Positions 34,998 to 43,812 of a stretch of DNA of 64,000 bases are shown piece after piece. The notes under the pieces are model-generated. The model saw only the letters and a list, made by a program, of their open reading frames with translations. It did no database searches and was not told the origin of the DNA. Numbering within the stretch: position 1 is the stretch's first letter; each line of letters begins with the position of its first letter. The stretch covers positions 613,522-677,521 of the forward strand of contig CAXRGQ010000006.1 of the NCBI GenBank assembly GCA_964230215.1, given 5' to 3'. Source of the stretch: JAUILH01 sp964230215 (GTDB lineage Bacteria > Bacteroidota > Bacteroidia > Flavobacteriales_D > JAUILH01). The position numbers and the translations under genes were made by a program.

Positions 34998-36252
34998 GGC
35001 AAAAGATTATACAATTTCAATTTATTTAGACACTCGAAGAGCAAAAGCCAACGGAAAGTTCCCTGTAAAACTTAGGGTTTATACTTCAAACCCACAAAAA
35101 CGAAAGTATTACGGCACAATATTCGATTTTACTGAAGCTGAATTTAATAGTGTTTGGCTATCCAAAAAGCCACGTAAGGCACATAATGAAATTAGAAAGC
35201 AATTAAACAGCCTTGAACTTAAAGCAGATAAAATTGCCAAAAATTTGACCCCGTTTACATTCGAGCAATTTGAGAAACAACTTTTCCGCAAAAAAGGCGA
35301 TGGCGTTAAAATTAGCTACCATTACAAAATTGTGATAGGAAATTTGCTACATAACAAACAAATTGGAACTGCCAACACATATCAGTTAGCGGAAAAGTCA
35401 ATAATTCGCTTTTTAGATCACCAACACGGATTAAGCTACAATTCTCTGACCTTTCACGACATAACCCCTGAATGGTTATTGAAATACGAAAAGTTCATGG
35501 TTGAATTAAACAATCGTAGCTACACCACAGTAAGTATGTATTTACGAACATTACGAGCGATTTTCAACAAAGCGATTGAAGAGAAAGAAATTGAAAAGGA
35601 ATATTACCCGTTTGGCAAAAGAAAGTATCAAATCCCAAGTAGTAGTAACATAAAAAAGGCTCTCAACAAAATCGAACTAAAGGCATTGTTTAATTCTATT
35701 CCTGATACACCAGAGCAACAGAAAGCAAAAGATTTTTGGTTTTTCTCTTACTCTTGCAATGGCATGAATATTAAAGATATTGCCTTGTTGAGGTATAAAG
35801 ACGTTGAAGATGATAAAATTGAATTTTACCGAGCAAAAACACGAATAACATCTAAGTCGAAACTAAAACCAATTACTGTATATCTTAATGACTTTACAAA
35901 AGGTATCATAACGAAATACGGTAGTTTAAATAAATCTCCCAATCAATTCATTTTTGAAATTATTAATGACGGTGACACAGCTGAACAAAAACAAAAAGCG
36001 ATTAAAAACTTCACTCGGTTCATTAATCAACACTTAAAAAAATTATGTGCTGCAAATAACTTACCTGATAAAATCTCGACATACTGGGCAAGGCATAGCT
36101 TTGCATCCAATTATATTCTGGAAGGAGCAACCATTGTTGATGCAATGGAAAGTTTAGGACACAACAACATACAAACTACTCAAAACTACCTGAGTTCATT
36201 TGATACCGAATCAAAAAAAGAGTTAGCCAACTCACTTATGAATTTTGATTAA
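34996..36252 (+). CDS. Tyrosine-type site-specific integrase
   Basis: 418 residues from the ATG at 34996; a TTG start 51 bases earlier is unlikely. The N-terminal arm domain (YTISIYLDTRRAKANGKFPVKLRVYT) and SAM-like core-binding domain (about 100-205) are those of Bacteroidota integrases. The catalytic domain has WARHSFA (Arg of the H-x-x-R box), LGHNNIQTTQNYL (second His and nucleophile Tyr). The first catalytic Arg, usually in C-R-G-M, is replaced by Asn (SCNGMNIKDIALL), a change I believe is shared by a subgroup of these integrases. It should insert and excise the element at tRNA-Val. Confidence 0.92.
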   Translation: MAKDYTISIYLDTRRAKANGKFPVKLRVYTSNPQKRKYYGTIFDFTEAEFNSVWLSKKPRKAHNEIRKQLNSLELKADKIAKNLTPFTFEQFEKQLFRKKGDGVKISYHYKIVIGNLLHNKQIGTANTYQLAEKSIIRFLDHQHGLSYNSLTFHDITPEWLLKYEKFMVELNNRSYTTVSMYLRTLRAIFNKAIEEKEIEKEYYPFGKRKYQIPSSSNIKKALNKIELKALFNSIPDTPEQQKAKDFWFFSYSCNGMNIKDIALLRYKDVEDDKIEFYRAKTRITSKSKLKPITVYLNDFTKGIITKYGSLNKSPNQFIFEIINDGDTAEQKQKAIKNFTRFINQHLKKLCAANNLPDKISTYWARHSFASNYILEGATIVDAMESLGHNNIQTTQNYLSSFDTESKKELANSLMNFD

Positions 36253-36308
36253 AAGTTTTATTCAGTCGTTCACATTTTTCACGATTTTCACAAAAAACAT
36301 AAAAGACT

Positions 36309-37637
36309 ATGGAACATTTAGGAGGGATTAATTTATTCACCTCACACTTTGTAATTGGATGCAGGGAGGTTAATAGGGCATTTACCCAAACTGATACAAT
36401 TGAAATTATAGTTTTACACAAATGGCTTGATTTTAAGGACAATGACTATGGAATGATGAAGTATCGCTCTGATAGAACTCAATACATAGATTTTCTTGAA
36501 ATAATAGAGTTTGAAAAGTTTAAGCAAATCGTACATGAACTTTACTCAATATACCTGACCAAATTTCCCTATGCTACAAAGGCAAACTTCATAGAAAGTG
36601 TATTTGCGTACACTATTTATGATTTAAAACGATTTGTCGAACTTGACTTACAATGGCTCGGAGAAGCACCATTGGAAGATAACTTTTCATTTTATACTGT
36701 TTACAGCTATGAAGACAGAGAATTCAAAGATTTTGCCATAAATAACAACACTGAAATAGAACATTATAGACAATATTACAGAGTTGTGATAGATTTCTTA
36801 GAATCTTTTCATAGTCATGCCGAACAACCCATTCAGACAACTCAAAGTTTTCAAAGAATTAAATCTGATCTTGACAAAACAATATGGAATTTTGAAGCAT
36901 ACGTTATTAATTGCACATACAGCTTTAATAACATAGAAAGAATTAATGCCCTAAGTAAAGAATTGCATGACAAGAAAATCTACAACATTGCACACAGAGC
37001 AATTCAAGAACTTAAAAGTATGGCTTTATCTGGAAACGCTCACTTTGAAAGCATTGCAAATTACTATTTCAGCAAATGCCTTGAAATATTAGCAGTACAT
37101 AAAAAGAACATAAAAGACAACCAACTTAATCATGTTGACATCATGCCTAAAATTCGCAGTTACTTTGACACAATGCAAACGCTGCGTAAATTTCACGACG
37201 AACTACTCTTACTCTTACCAAAATTAGGAGAACAAATAGAACCAAAAGCAGAACAAGCACCTCAACAAATTGAAAAGCCAAAGCCTGAAAAGAATAAGCC
37301 GAAAACACTTGATGAACTCTTTTACAATATTGAATTAGTGCAGCCTTCCATTGATATTTTAAAAGAAATTGAACCACCCTTAATTGATACCGACTACAAC
37401 TACATAGGAAAATTGAAAGGTGTTATTTGCGTATGGATAGACGAACTACAAAGGCAGGGAATTATTAAACACTATTCAGACCGAAAAATATTTGCTTCAC
37501 TAATATCGCAGAAAATAAAACGATTCTCCATTGATGAAAGTATGTTTGGTAAGTATCAAAAGAAAGCAGAGGAAAATTACAGAACAGATATTAAAACAAA
37601 GGTTTCTAAAATAAAACTTTCCCAAAATTCCCAATAA
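36309..37637 (+). CDS. Mobile-element protein of unknown function
   Basis: 442 residues, no signal peptide. An N-terminal half rich in Phe, Tyr and acidic residues is followed by a helical middle (about 190-300), a Pro/Lys/Glu linker (EPKAEQAPQQIEKPKPEKNK) and a C-terminal domain ending DRKIFASLISQKIKRFSIDESMFGKYQ. I recognise no named family. Similar C-terminal domains occur between integrase and excisionase genes in Bacteroidota elements, so a role in element control is possible. It lies 56 bases after the integrase on the same strand. Confidence 0.6.
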   Translation: MEHLGGINLFTSHFVIGCREVNRAFTQTDTIEIIVLHKWLDFKDNDYGMMKYRSDRTQYIDFLEIIEFEKFKQIVHELYSIYLTKFPYATKANFIESVFAYTIYDLKRFVELDLQWLGEAPLEDNFSFYTVYSYEDREFKDFAINNNTEIEHYRQYYRVVIDFLESFHSHAEQPIQTTQSFQRIKSDLDKTIWNFEAYVINCTYSFNNIERINALSKELHDKKIYNIAHRAIQELKSMALSGNAHFESIANYYFSKCLEILAVHKKNIKDNQLNHVDIMPKIRSYFDTMQTLRKFHDELLLLLPKLGEQIEPKAEQAPQQIEKPKPEKNKPKTLDELFYNIELVQPSIDILKEIEPPLIDTDYNYIGKLKGVICVWIDELQRQGIIKHYSDRKIFASLISQKIKRFSIDESMFGKYQKKAEENYRTDIKTKVSKIKLSQNSQ

Positions 37638-37697
37638 GGAAAACTGGGAAAATTGAGCCTGAAAATGCCTGTTGGTTTGTATCAAAATTTATTTGGT

Positions 37698-38048
37698 ATG
37701 AACAAAACAGTATTTATTTCTTTACCGATTGAGGACTTACAAACGGTAATCATTGATTGCGTTAATTCCTGTTTAAAGAACAGTACACAAGAAAGCAATC
37801 CTCCAACCAAGCAACGTGAACAACTATTAACCGTTCAGGAAGCTGCACAATTCCTAAATCTTACAGTGCCCACCATTTACAGCAAGGTAAGTAAAGGCGA
37901 ATTGCCCGTAATGAAACGGAGTAAACGCCTGTACTTTTCAAGTACCGAACTTATGGAGTACCTCAAAGCGGGGCGTAAGAAGTCAAACGCTGAAATTGAA
38001 CAGGAAGCAGAAGCGTATTTGTCTAACAATAGAAAAGGGTTGAAGTAA
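37698..38048 (+). CDS. Excisionase-like helix-turn-helix protein
   Basis: 116 residues. After a short helical N-terminus, the C-terminal half is an excisionase/MerR-type HTH: LLTVQEAAQFLNLTVPTIYSK followed by VSKGELPVMKRSKRLYF, where the wing carries the basic residues. Such proteins bend DNA for excision or control transcription of the element. I chose the ATG at 37698 (MNKTVF); upstream residues to 37653 look like read-through. Its stop overlaps the next start (TAATG), indicating one operon. Confidence 0.82.
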   Translation: MNKTVFISLPIEDLQTVIIDCVNSCLKNSTQESNPPTKQREQLLTVQEAAQFLNLTVPTIYSKVSKGELPVMKRSKRLYFSSTELMEYLKAGRKKSNAEIEQEAEAYLSNNRKGLK

Positions 38049-38347
38049 TGGAAAGCACCAATAACAACAACCCTTTACATAAAAGACAAGGTAAAGATAC
38101 GGACTTTAAAAGCCAACTGAAAACCATATTTCAGTATTTACAGGAGCATATTGCAACAGCTTCAATGGTTTCGGCTGCAACTGGAATACCTCAAAAGAAT
38201 ATTTGCAGGTATAAACGTGATTTAGAAAAAGCAGGGCGACTTTGGGAAATTGAAAAGAAGCTATGTAAAAAAACAGGCTTCAAAGCGTGGTATTTAACCA
38301 CCAACCCCGAACAAGCCCCATTTAATAACCAATTAAACCTTTTCTGA
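38048..38347 (+). CDS. Small winged-helix-like protein
   Basis: 99 residues. The central segment FQYLQEHIATASMVSAATGIPQKNICRYKRDLEKAGRLWE reads like a winged helix-turn-helix (recognition helix around IPQKNICRYKRDLE), followed by ELK-type residues KKTGFKAWYLTTNP. It probably binds DNA, perhaps the replication origin or the element's promoters. Coupled by one base to the HTH gene before it and followed after two bases by the helicase gene. Confidence 0.65.
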   Translation: MESTNNNNPLHKRQGKDTDFKSQLKTIFQYLQEHIATASMVSAATGIPQKNICRYKRDLEKAGRLWEIEKKLCKKTGFKAWYLTTNPEQAPFNNQLNLF

Positions 38348-38349
38348 AT

Positions 38350-39831
38350 ATGAAAGCGATAAAGATAAACCCACAATTTGAGGACTTGCAGCAACCTGAA
38401 ACGCTTTTAAACCATGTTCAGGATCTAACGAAAACCAATGCAACACCTCACGCTGAAATATTAAGCCAGTTACTTGAACAATTTGAACCGCTGGACTTTG
38501 AAGCGATGGCAAACCCTCACAATGCCGAAAACTTCAAACTAACCAATAAGCACTATACTGTTTTATCTATTGAAAACGTCTTACAGATAGCTGAAAACAA
38601 CCGTTGGGGCTTATGCAAAAACCACGATTTTATTTACTTGTTCAATGGTACTTACTGGGATGAACTCAATAAAGAAACATTCCAAAAGTTTTTAGGTAAG
38701 GCAGCCGAAAAAATGGGCGTTCCTACATTTTCAGCACGGTACTATAAATTCAGAAAAGAACTATACGAACAGTTTTTAGCCACAGCATACCTTGAACCCA
38801 AACCACCATTGGCAAATAGGGTTTTAATCAACTTGCAAAACGGTACGTTTGAGGTAAGCCCACAGGGTACACAATTAAGACCGTTTGACCGTTCAGACTT
38901 TCTTACCTACCAATTACCATTTGAATACACCCCACAGGCAAAAGCACCTTTATTTGAAGCGTATTTAAACAAGGTATTGCCCGACAAAGAACGCCAAAAG
39001 GTTTTAGCTGAATACTTGGGGTTTGTTTTCATTAAGCACGGGAGCAATAGACTAAAAGAAGAAAAGGCGTTAATTCTTTACGGTACTGGGGCAAATGGTA
39101 AGTCCGTATTCTTTGAAATAGTAAGTGCCTTATTGGGTACAGAAAACACAAGTAACTATTCATTGCAAAGCCTTACAAATGATAACGGCTATTTCAGGGC
39201 GAAATTGGCTAACAAGCTGGTAAACTATGCAAGTGAGATAAACGGCAAACTGGAAAGTGCAATATTTAAACAATTGGTTTCAGGCGAACCAGTTGAAGCC
39301 CGTTTACCTTATGGCGAACCTTTCACGCTGAAACAATACGCCAAACTAATATTTAACTGTAATGAGTTACCCAAAGACGTTGAACATACAAACGCCTATT
39401 TCAGACGGTTTTTAATCATTCCTTTTGATGTTACCATACCCCCACAGGATCAGGATAAACAACTACACGCCAAAATAATAGAAAAGGAACTTTCAGGCGT
39501 TTTTAACTGGGTGCTGGACGGCTTAAATAGACTATTGGAGCAAAAGAGGTTTACAGATTGTGAAGCGGTAAAACAAGCCGTTGAGCAATACAAAAGCCAG
39601 TCCGATAGTGTAAAGATGTTCATTGATGAAAAAGGCTATAAACCCACGGCAGACAATTACACTAAAGTAACCGACTTATACAATGAGTATAAACCGTTTT
39701 GTATTGACGACGGCTTTAAGCCCGTGAATAAGTCAAATTTCAGAAAAAGGCTTTCAGGTTATGGGATTGTAATTGACCAAATAAATATTGGTTGGATTGC
39801 TTATTTATCAAATGGTAAAAGACCTATCTAA
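38350..39831 (+). CDS. Phage/plasmid-type primase-helicase (SF3, P4/D5 family)
   Basis: 493 residues. The N-terminal D5-like region is followed by an SF3 helicase with Walker A GTGANGKS (about residue 243), Walker B-type VNYASEINGK, and motif C AKLIFNCNELPK, then RRFLIIPFDV. The C-terminus has a winged-helix tail (FRKRLSGYGIVIDQ). These proteins open the origin and unwind DNA for plasmid, phage or satellite replication. With the DUF6371-like gene one base downstream it forms the element's replication module, suggesting the excised form copies itself. Confidence 0.85.
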   Translation: MKAIKINPQFEDLQQPETLLNHVQDLTKTNATPHAEILSQLLEQFEPLDFEAMANPHNAENFKLTNKHYTVLSIENVLQIAENNRWGLCKNHDFIYLFNGTYWDELNKETFQKFLGKAAEKMGVPTFSARYYKFRKELYEQFLATAYLEPKPPLANRVLINLQNGTFEVSPQGTQLRPFDRSDFLTYQLPFEYTPQAKAPLFEAYLNKVLPDKERQKVLAEYLGFVFIKHGSNRLKEEKALILYGTGANGKSVFFEIVSALLGTENTSNYSLQSLTNDNGYFRAKLANKLVNYASEINGKLESAIFKQLVSGEPVEARLPYGEPFTLKQYAKLIFNCNELPKDVEHTNAYFRRFLIIPFDVTIPPQDQDKQLHAKIIEKELSGVFNWVLDGLNRLLEQKRFTDCEAVKQAVEQYKSQSDSVKMFIDEKGYKPTADNYTKVTDLYNEYKPFCIDDGFKPVNKSNFRKRLSGYGIVIDQINIGWIAYLSNGKRPI

Positions 39832-39832
39832 T

Positions 39833-41275
39833 ATGAATACAGAACACCGATACATATTTGAGAAAGGAAGTAAAAAGCACCATTGCCAAGAATGTACCAA
39901 AAAGCGTTTTGTAAGGTACGTTGATACCCAAACAGGCGAATACTTACCTGAACAGTACGGGCGTTGCGACCGTGAAAGCAAATGCGGTTATTTTCTTAAC
40001 CCATACAAAGACGGTTATGCAAAAGCTATTTGGGAACAGGAACAAGGCAATAAAACAGACTGGAAGCCACAACAACCAAAAAGAATAAAGAAACCCGTAA
40101 ACAAACCCAAAAGGGCGTTTATTCCAGTTGAGGTATTCAATCGTACCCGTGCAGGATATGAACAGAATACATTTATTCAAAACCTACTTACACGGGTTGC
40201 CTTTCCTTTTGAAGTGCAGGACATTGAAAAGGTTATTTCATTGTATCATTTGGGTACGGTACAAAACGGCTACCGTGCAGGGGCAAATACATTTCCTTTT
40301 ATTGATGTTCAGGGTAATGTTAGAGCCGTTCAGGTAAAGCAGTTTGACGAACAAAACCACACCACAGGCACGGACTTTTTGCACTCAATTATTGATAAGC
40401 ACCACACCCGAAACAATAAGCCTTCGCCTGAATGGTTGGAAGCATACAATAAGAACGAAACAAAGGTTTCCTGTTTGTTTGGCGAACACCTTTTAAGTAA
40501 ATACCCATACAACCCCGTTGCGTTGGTTGAAGCCCCTAAAACGGCTATTTATGGCACGTTGTATTTTGGTCTTCCTGAACAGCCTACAAACTTTGTTTGG
40601 TTGGCAGTTTACAATTTGAGCAGCTTAAACCTCAACAAATGCCAGGCGTTGAAAGGCAGGAATGTTTATTTGTTGCCCGACCTATCAAAAGACGGCAAAG
40701 CCTTTGAGTTATGGAGCAATAAAGCGACCGAAATACAAAAGCAATTACAAGGTACATATTTTCACGTTTCGGACTTATTGGAACAGTTAGCACCACAGCA
40801 GGACAAAGAGCAAGGTAAAGACATTGCAGACTATCTAATAAAACAGGATTGGCGACTATTCAGAAAGCAGGACATTAAGGAAGTACAACAGAACAAACCT
40901 GAACCAGTTGAAACCTCAACCTGTGAGAAAAGTGAAAAAAGTGAAGCCCCAAAAAAAACTTTTTTTTCGCAGCCTGAACCCTTGCCAAAAGTTGAAAAGC
41001 TAACAAAAGCTAACATTCAAAACCTCACAAAACCTAACATTGAACAACCCCAAAATTGGGGCAATGATATTGCAGAACTTGAAAGTTACTTTGCAGGTAT
41101 TAAACTACCAACCCAACCCGTAAAGCTGAATGGGTGCAGCATAATAAAGGATTGTACTCTATTCATTAAAAACCACGTTGCCACCGTGAAAGCTAACAAC
41201 GGCAAACTAACATTTTTACCATACCTGAACAGATTGCAGGAACTCAAACAAGTATTAACAACAAATTACAATTGA
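39833..41275 (+). CDS. DUF6371-like zinc-finger/primase-type protein
   Basis: 480 residues from the ATG at 39833. The N-terminus has a zinc-binding region with HHCQEC, then GRCDRESKCGYF, followed by a Toprim-like middle (LLTRVAFPFEV, FPFIDVQGNVRAVQVKQF, VALVEAPKTAIYG, NVYLLPDLSKDGKAFELW). The architecture of a zinc finger plus Toprim is that of bacterial-type primases. I recall the family label DUF6371 for similar element proteins but could not check it. The C-terminal third is a low-complexity linker plus a small domain. The upstream helicase stop is one base away. Confidence 0.65.
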   Translation: MNTEHRYIFEKGSKKHHCQECTKKRFVRYVDTQTGEYLPEQYGRCDRESKCGYFLNPYKDGYAKAIWEQEQGNKTDWKPQQPKRIKKPVNKPKRAFIPVEVFNRTRAGYEQNTFIQNLLTRVAFPFEVQDIEKVISLYHLGTVQNGYRAGANTFPFIDVQGNVRAVQVKQFDEQNHTTGTDFLHSIIDKHHTRNNKPSPEWLEAYNKNETKVSCLFGEHLLSKYPYNPVALVEAPKTAIYGTLYFGLPEQPTNFVWLAVYNLSSLNLNKCQALKGRNVYLLPDLSKDGKAFELWSNKATEIQKQLQGTYFHVSDLLEQLAPQQDKEQGKDIADYLIKQDWRLFRKQDIKEVQQNKPEPVETSTCEKSEKSEAPKKTFFSQPEPLPKVEKLTKANIQNLTKPNIEQPQNWGNDIAELESYFAGIKLPTQPVKLNGCSIIKDCTLFIKNHVATVKANNGKLTFLPYLNRLQELKQVLTTNYN

Positions 41276-41276
41276 T

Positions 41277-41885
41277 ATGAACACCGAAGAAGTACAGACA
41301 CTTGAAAGCTACTTTAAGACCAAAAACGAACATTGGAACGGTTACGCCTTTGAAATGATTTGTGAAGTATTGCAAAAGGGCAATTTTGAAAACCCTGAAA
41401 CACCCTTAAAGCTATTCAGCCAGTCTATTGACATTTTTACAGAACACTTTGAAACACCCTTAAAGGCGGTACAGTTATTTGAAGCTGAAACGGGCAAACA
41501 GAAAATTGATACAGTCCAAAAGTTATTTGTATTTGAATGGGTTTACAAGTATTTGAGCCGTACAGACTTTTCAGATGAAAATTTGACCTTTGATGAAATA
41601 GAACCACTACTAAAAAGCCAAACAGAACGGCTTAAAGTTGAGGTAAACAAACAACCTGAATACAACAAACCTTTAGTTGGTAGTATTCGAGATACTTTAA
41701 AAGAGTTAATGCAAAAGGAACTTGAACAGTTACCCGAAACACTCAAAGACCTTGAGCCAATACAGCGGTTAAACGTCCTATGCAAGTTAATACCATACGT
41801 TTTACCAAAGGTTGAAGCGGTACATTCTGAAAAAGGTGAACCCGAAACAGAGAACAAAACCACGCTTTCAGGTTATCAATGGTAG
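41277..41885 (+). CDS. Mobile-element protein of unknown function
   Basis: 202 residues, acidic, all-helical by eye, no signal peptide. It contains leucine- and glutamate-rich segments (TLKELMQKELEQLPETLKDLEP, IQRLNVLCKLIPYVLPKVEAV). Such proteins occur at the end of replication modules in Bacteroidota elements. It follows the DUF6371-like gene after one base, so it belongs to the same operon. No function is assigned. Confidence 0.6.
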   Translation: MNTEEVQTLESYFKTKNEHWNGYAFEMICEVLQKGNFENPETPLKLFSQSIDIFTEHFETPLKAVQLFEAETGKQKIDTVQKLFVFEWVYKYLSRTDFSDENLTFDEIEPLLKSQTERLKVEVNKQPEYNKPLVGSIRDTLKELMQKELEQLPETLKDLEPIQRLNVLCKLIPYVLPKVEAVHSEKGEPETENKTTLSGYQW

Positions 41886-41935
41886 CTAAAGTTCCTTAAT
41901 TATTTAGGTTTCAATTCTTAGAAAAAAAAATCAAT

Positions 41936-42523
41936 ATGCCAAAATCAAAAACATTCCCAACTCTATACAATGAAGTATTGTATTTAAGCATTTCTAAGCT
42001 AAAAGAATGGGAATACCTCAACCCTGAACAAATAAAAAGCGGTACAGTTACATGGAGCAGAAATGGAAACGAAAGAGGGAGTATATCAATAAAGGTTGAC
42101 ACTAATTTAGAACAACAACATATTGAACTGGATTACAAATACAGAGATGAGCCACGAAACTATAAAGTAAGTTTGGTTTCTATGCCCTCCAATATAGGTA
42201 AAGGGCTTATTTGGTATTTCCTTTGTCCTGAAACAAACAAGCGTTGCCGTAAATTGTATTCAATAGGTGGTTACTTTTTACACCGTGAAGCCTTTAAAGG
42301 TTGTATGTATGAATCACAAACCCAAAGTAAGAAGTACAGAGAAATGGATAAAAAATTAGGGGCGTTTTTCCGAACAGATGATTTATACAACCAACTATAC
42401 CAAAAGTATTTTAAAAAGACTTATGCAGGTAAGCCAACTAAAAAGTATTTACGGATAATGGAGCAGATTCAAAAAGCTGAAAGCATACCATACCATGACA
42501 TAGAAAGAATGATGTTACTATGA
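41936..42523 (+). CDS. Mobile-element protein of unknown function
   Basis: 195 residues, no signal peptide. The middle has a compact strand-rich segment (IELDYKYRDEPRNYKVSLVSM) and a treble-clef-like region WYFLCPETNKRCRKLYSIGGYFLHREAF with two Cys, perhaps a metal site. The C-terminus is basic and helical (KYFKKTYAGKPTKKYLRIMEQI). I have the impression of a common hypothetical of Bacteroidota elements but know no role. It overlaps the convergent membrane-protein gene by six bases. Confidence 0.6.
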   Translation: MPKSKTFPTLYNEVLYLSISKLKEWEYLNPEQIKSGTVTWSRNGNERGSISIKVDTNLEQQHIELDYKYRDEPRNYKVSLVSMPSNIGKGLIWYFLCPETNKRCRKLYSIGGYFLHREAFKGCMYESQTQSKKYREMDKKLGAFFRTDDLYNQLYQKYFKKTYAGKPTKKYLRIMEQIQKAESIPYHDIERMMLL

Positions 42524-43099
42524 TTGTTTATTCTCTTCAAGAATTATTTTAAACATTCCCTCCCATTTATCAGCATTCGCAATGGGTTCTTGAAGTAATA
42601 TACTACTTGGATCTGTTCCTTTATCATCATCAGATTCAAATAGAGGATGCACGATAACAGGATTATCAAAGTCTTTTGTATTAATTTTTAAAGTTATTGA
42701 TTTGATTTTCTCTTTTGAGGATTTCCCTGATTGACTTCCAATTATCGCTCCAATACCTCCAGCAATTGCACCCCCCACAACTGCGCCAGTCATTGAAACT
42801 TTCGATACAGTCGTATTATTTGTTTGAACTTCAACCTCAATAATATCTTTAAAGTCTATAAACCTATCTTTAGGTTCAGCCCCCAACATAGCTTCAGACA
42901 ACAATAAACGCCCTGACTTATCAAGTGCTAAAATCTGATATTTATTGTGGTCGAGTAATGTATAATCGGCTTTAAATCCGCTTATTGAATTAACGTGTTC
43001 GTTTAAGTTTTTACCTCTTTTACCTTGCATGGCAACTTTACCTATTGCGAACACAACGATTAAAACAACAATTAGTATTACAATTTGAATGAATGACAT
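42518..43099 (-). CDS. Membrane-anchored protein with glycine-zipper segment
   Basis: 193 residues. One N-terminal membrane helix (IQIVILIVVLIVVFAIGKVAM) anchors it with most of the chain probably cytosolic. The middle has a Gly/Ala-rich zipper (GAVVGGAIAGGIGAIIGSQSG, about 108-128) that could insert in or span a membrane. Around it are strands of a small folded domain (YQILALDKSGRLLLSEAM, FIDFKDIIEVEVQ). It is cargo of the element, on the opposite strand to the replication genes. The family is unknown. Confidence 0.6.
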   Translation of the reverse strand: MSFIQIVILIVVLIVVFAIGKVAMQGKRGKNLNEHVNSISGFKADYTLLDHNKYQILALDKSGRLLLSEAMLGAEPKDRFIDFKDIIEVEVQTNNTTVSKVSMTGAVVGGAIAGGIGAIIGSQSGKSSKEKIKSITLKINTKDFDNPVIVHPLFESDDDKGTDPSSILLQEPIANADKWEGMFKIILEENKQS

Positions 43100-43128
43100 T
43101 TGAAATATTTTTAATTGATTGTAAATTA

Positions 43129-43674
43129 TTAATTAGTAGGAACCTTAATGGTATAGCCGAATGAATAAATTGGTTTTCCTATGTGCGTATCGTAACCAAC
43201 CCCCAGCGTTATCCTCCAAATTGAGAATAGTACACCAGCATTTGCCAATAATTTGAATTTTTCACTTCTTATCCTGTATGCATCTGGTAACACAACAGGT
43301 GGGGTATCTACGTATATCAGCTGATAATTTGTCCATCCTAAACCTGTTCCCAAATAAACGTGAAATGGTTTCCAAACTCTATAAACTGCACCAACACTAA
43401 AATTAAACTGATTAGCTGCATATTCAGAACGCAATACATGCCATTCAGAAATATAATTATCATCTTCACGGGGCTGACTACCAACGCTCATTATACTTAC
43501 AAAGCCACCCCATCTGTTAACTACATTCATTACATACCCTTGTCCGCCAAATGGAGCAGAAATACCTAACGAAAACTTGGTATCCTCAACACCCAAACCG
43601 TTAGATTTATTTTGACTATAAACTGAATTTCCAGCAAAAAGAACCAATAATGCTATAAGTAAGTTATTCTTCAT
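43129..43674 (-). CDS. Small outer-membrane beta-barrel-like protein
   Basis: 181 residues with a signal peptide (about 1-20, MKNNLLIALLVLFAGNSVYSQ). Mature strands alternate hydrophobic and polar residues (FNFSVGAVYRVWKPFHVYLGTGLGW, ITLGVGYDTHIG), as in small eight-stranded barrels. I used the ATG at 43674 because the signal peptide begins there. Second cargo gene of the element, 29 bases upstream of the zipper protein gene and probably transcribed with it. Substrate and role unknown. Confidence 0.65.
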   Translation of the reverse strand: MKNNLLIALLVLFAGNSVYSQNKSNGLGVEDTKFSLGISAPFGGQGYVMNVVNRWGGFVSIMSVGSQPREDDNYISEWHVLRSEYAANQFNFSVGAVYRVWKPFHVYLGTGLGWTNYQLIYVDTPPVVLPDAYRIRSEKFKLLANAGVLFSIWRITLGVGYDTHIGKPIYSFGYTIKVPTN

Positions 43675-43753
43675 TATCACAATTTTCACTTTCAAATCTA
43701 AATGTTTTTATCGAGCAAATTGCTTAATAATAAAAGCATTTTTGTATCAAATT

Positions 43754-43763
43754 ATGTGCAAAT
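43754..43763. repeat. ATGTGCAAAT site at the right end
   Basis: Same 10-mer as the two left-end copies, in the same orientation and in the matching context TGTATCAAATTATGTGCAAA. It lies 49 bases inside the right att copy. Candidate integrase arm-type site. Confidence 0.5.
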
Positions 43764-43802
43764 AAAAAAGGGTTTCAAACATTGTATTGTCTGAAACCCT
43801 TT
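43763..43802 (-). terminator. Element-supplied terminator for tRNA-Val
   Basis: The stem AAGGGTTTCA/TGAAACCCTT is followed on the minus strand by TTTTTT. It lies inside the element directly after the rebuilt tRNA 3' end. Its sequence differs from the displaced terminator at 34776-34809, so the element seems to bring its own terminator. Confidence 0.7.
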
Positions 43803-43812
43803 ATTCATGTAG

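Noticed and set aside
34996..36252. Inactive integrase because the first catalytic Arg is Asn
   Set aside because: The rest of the active site is intact, and I recall a subgroup of Bacteroidota integrases with C-N-G-M at this place; not enough to call it dead.
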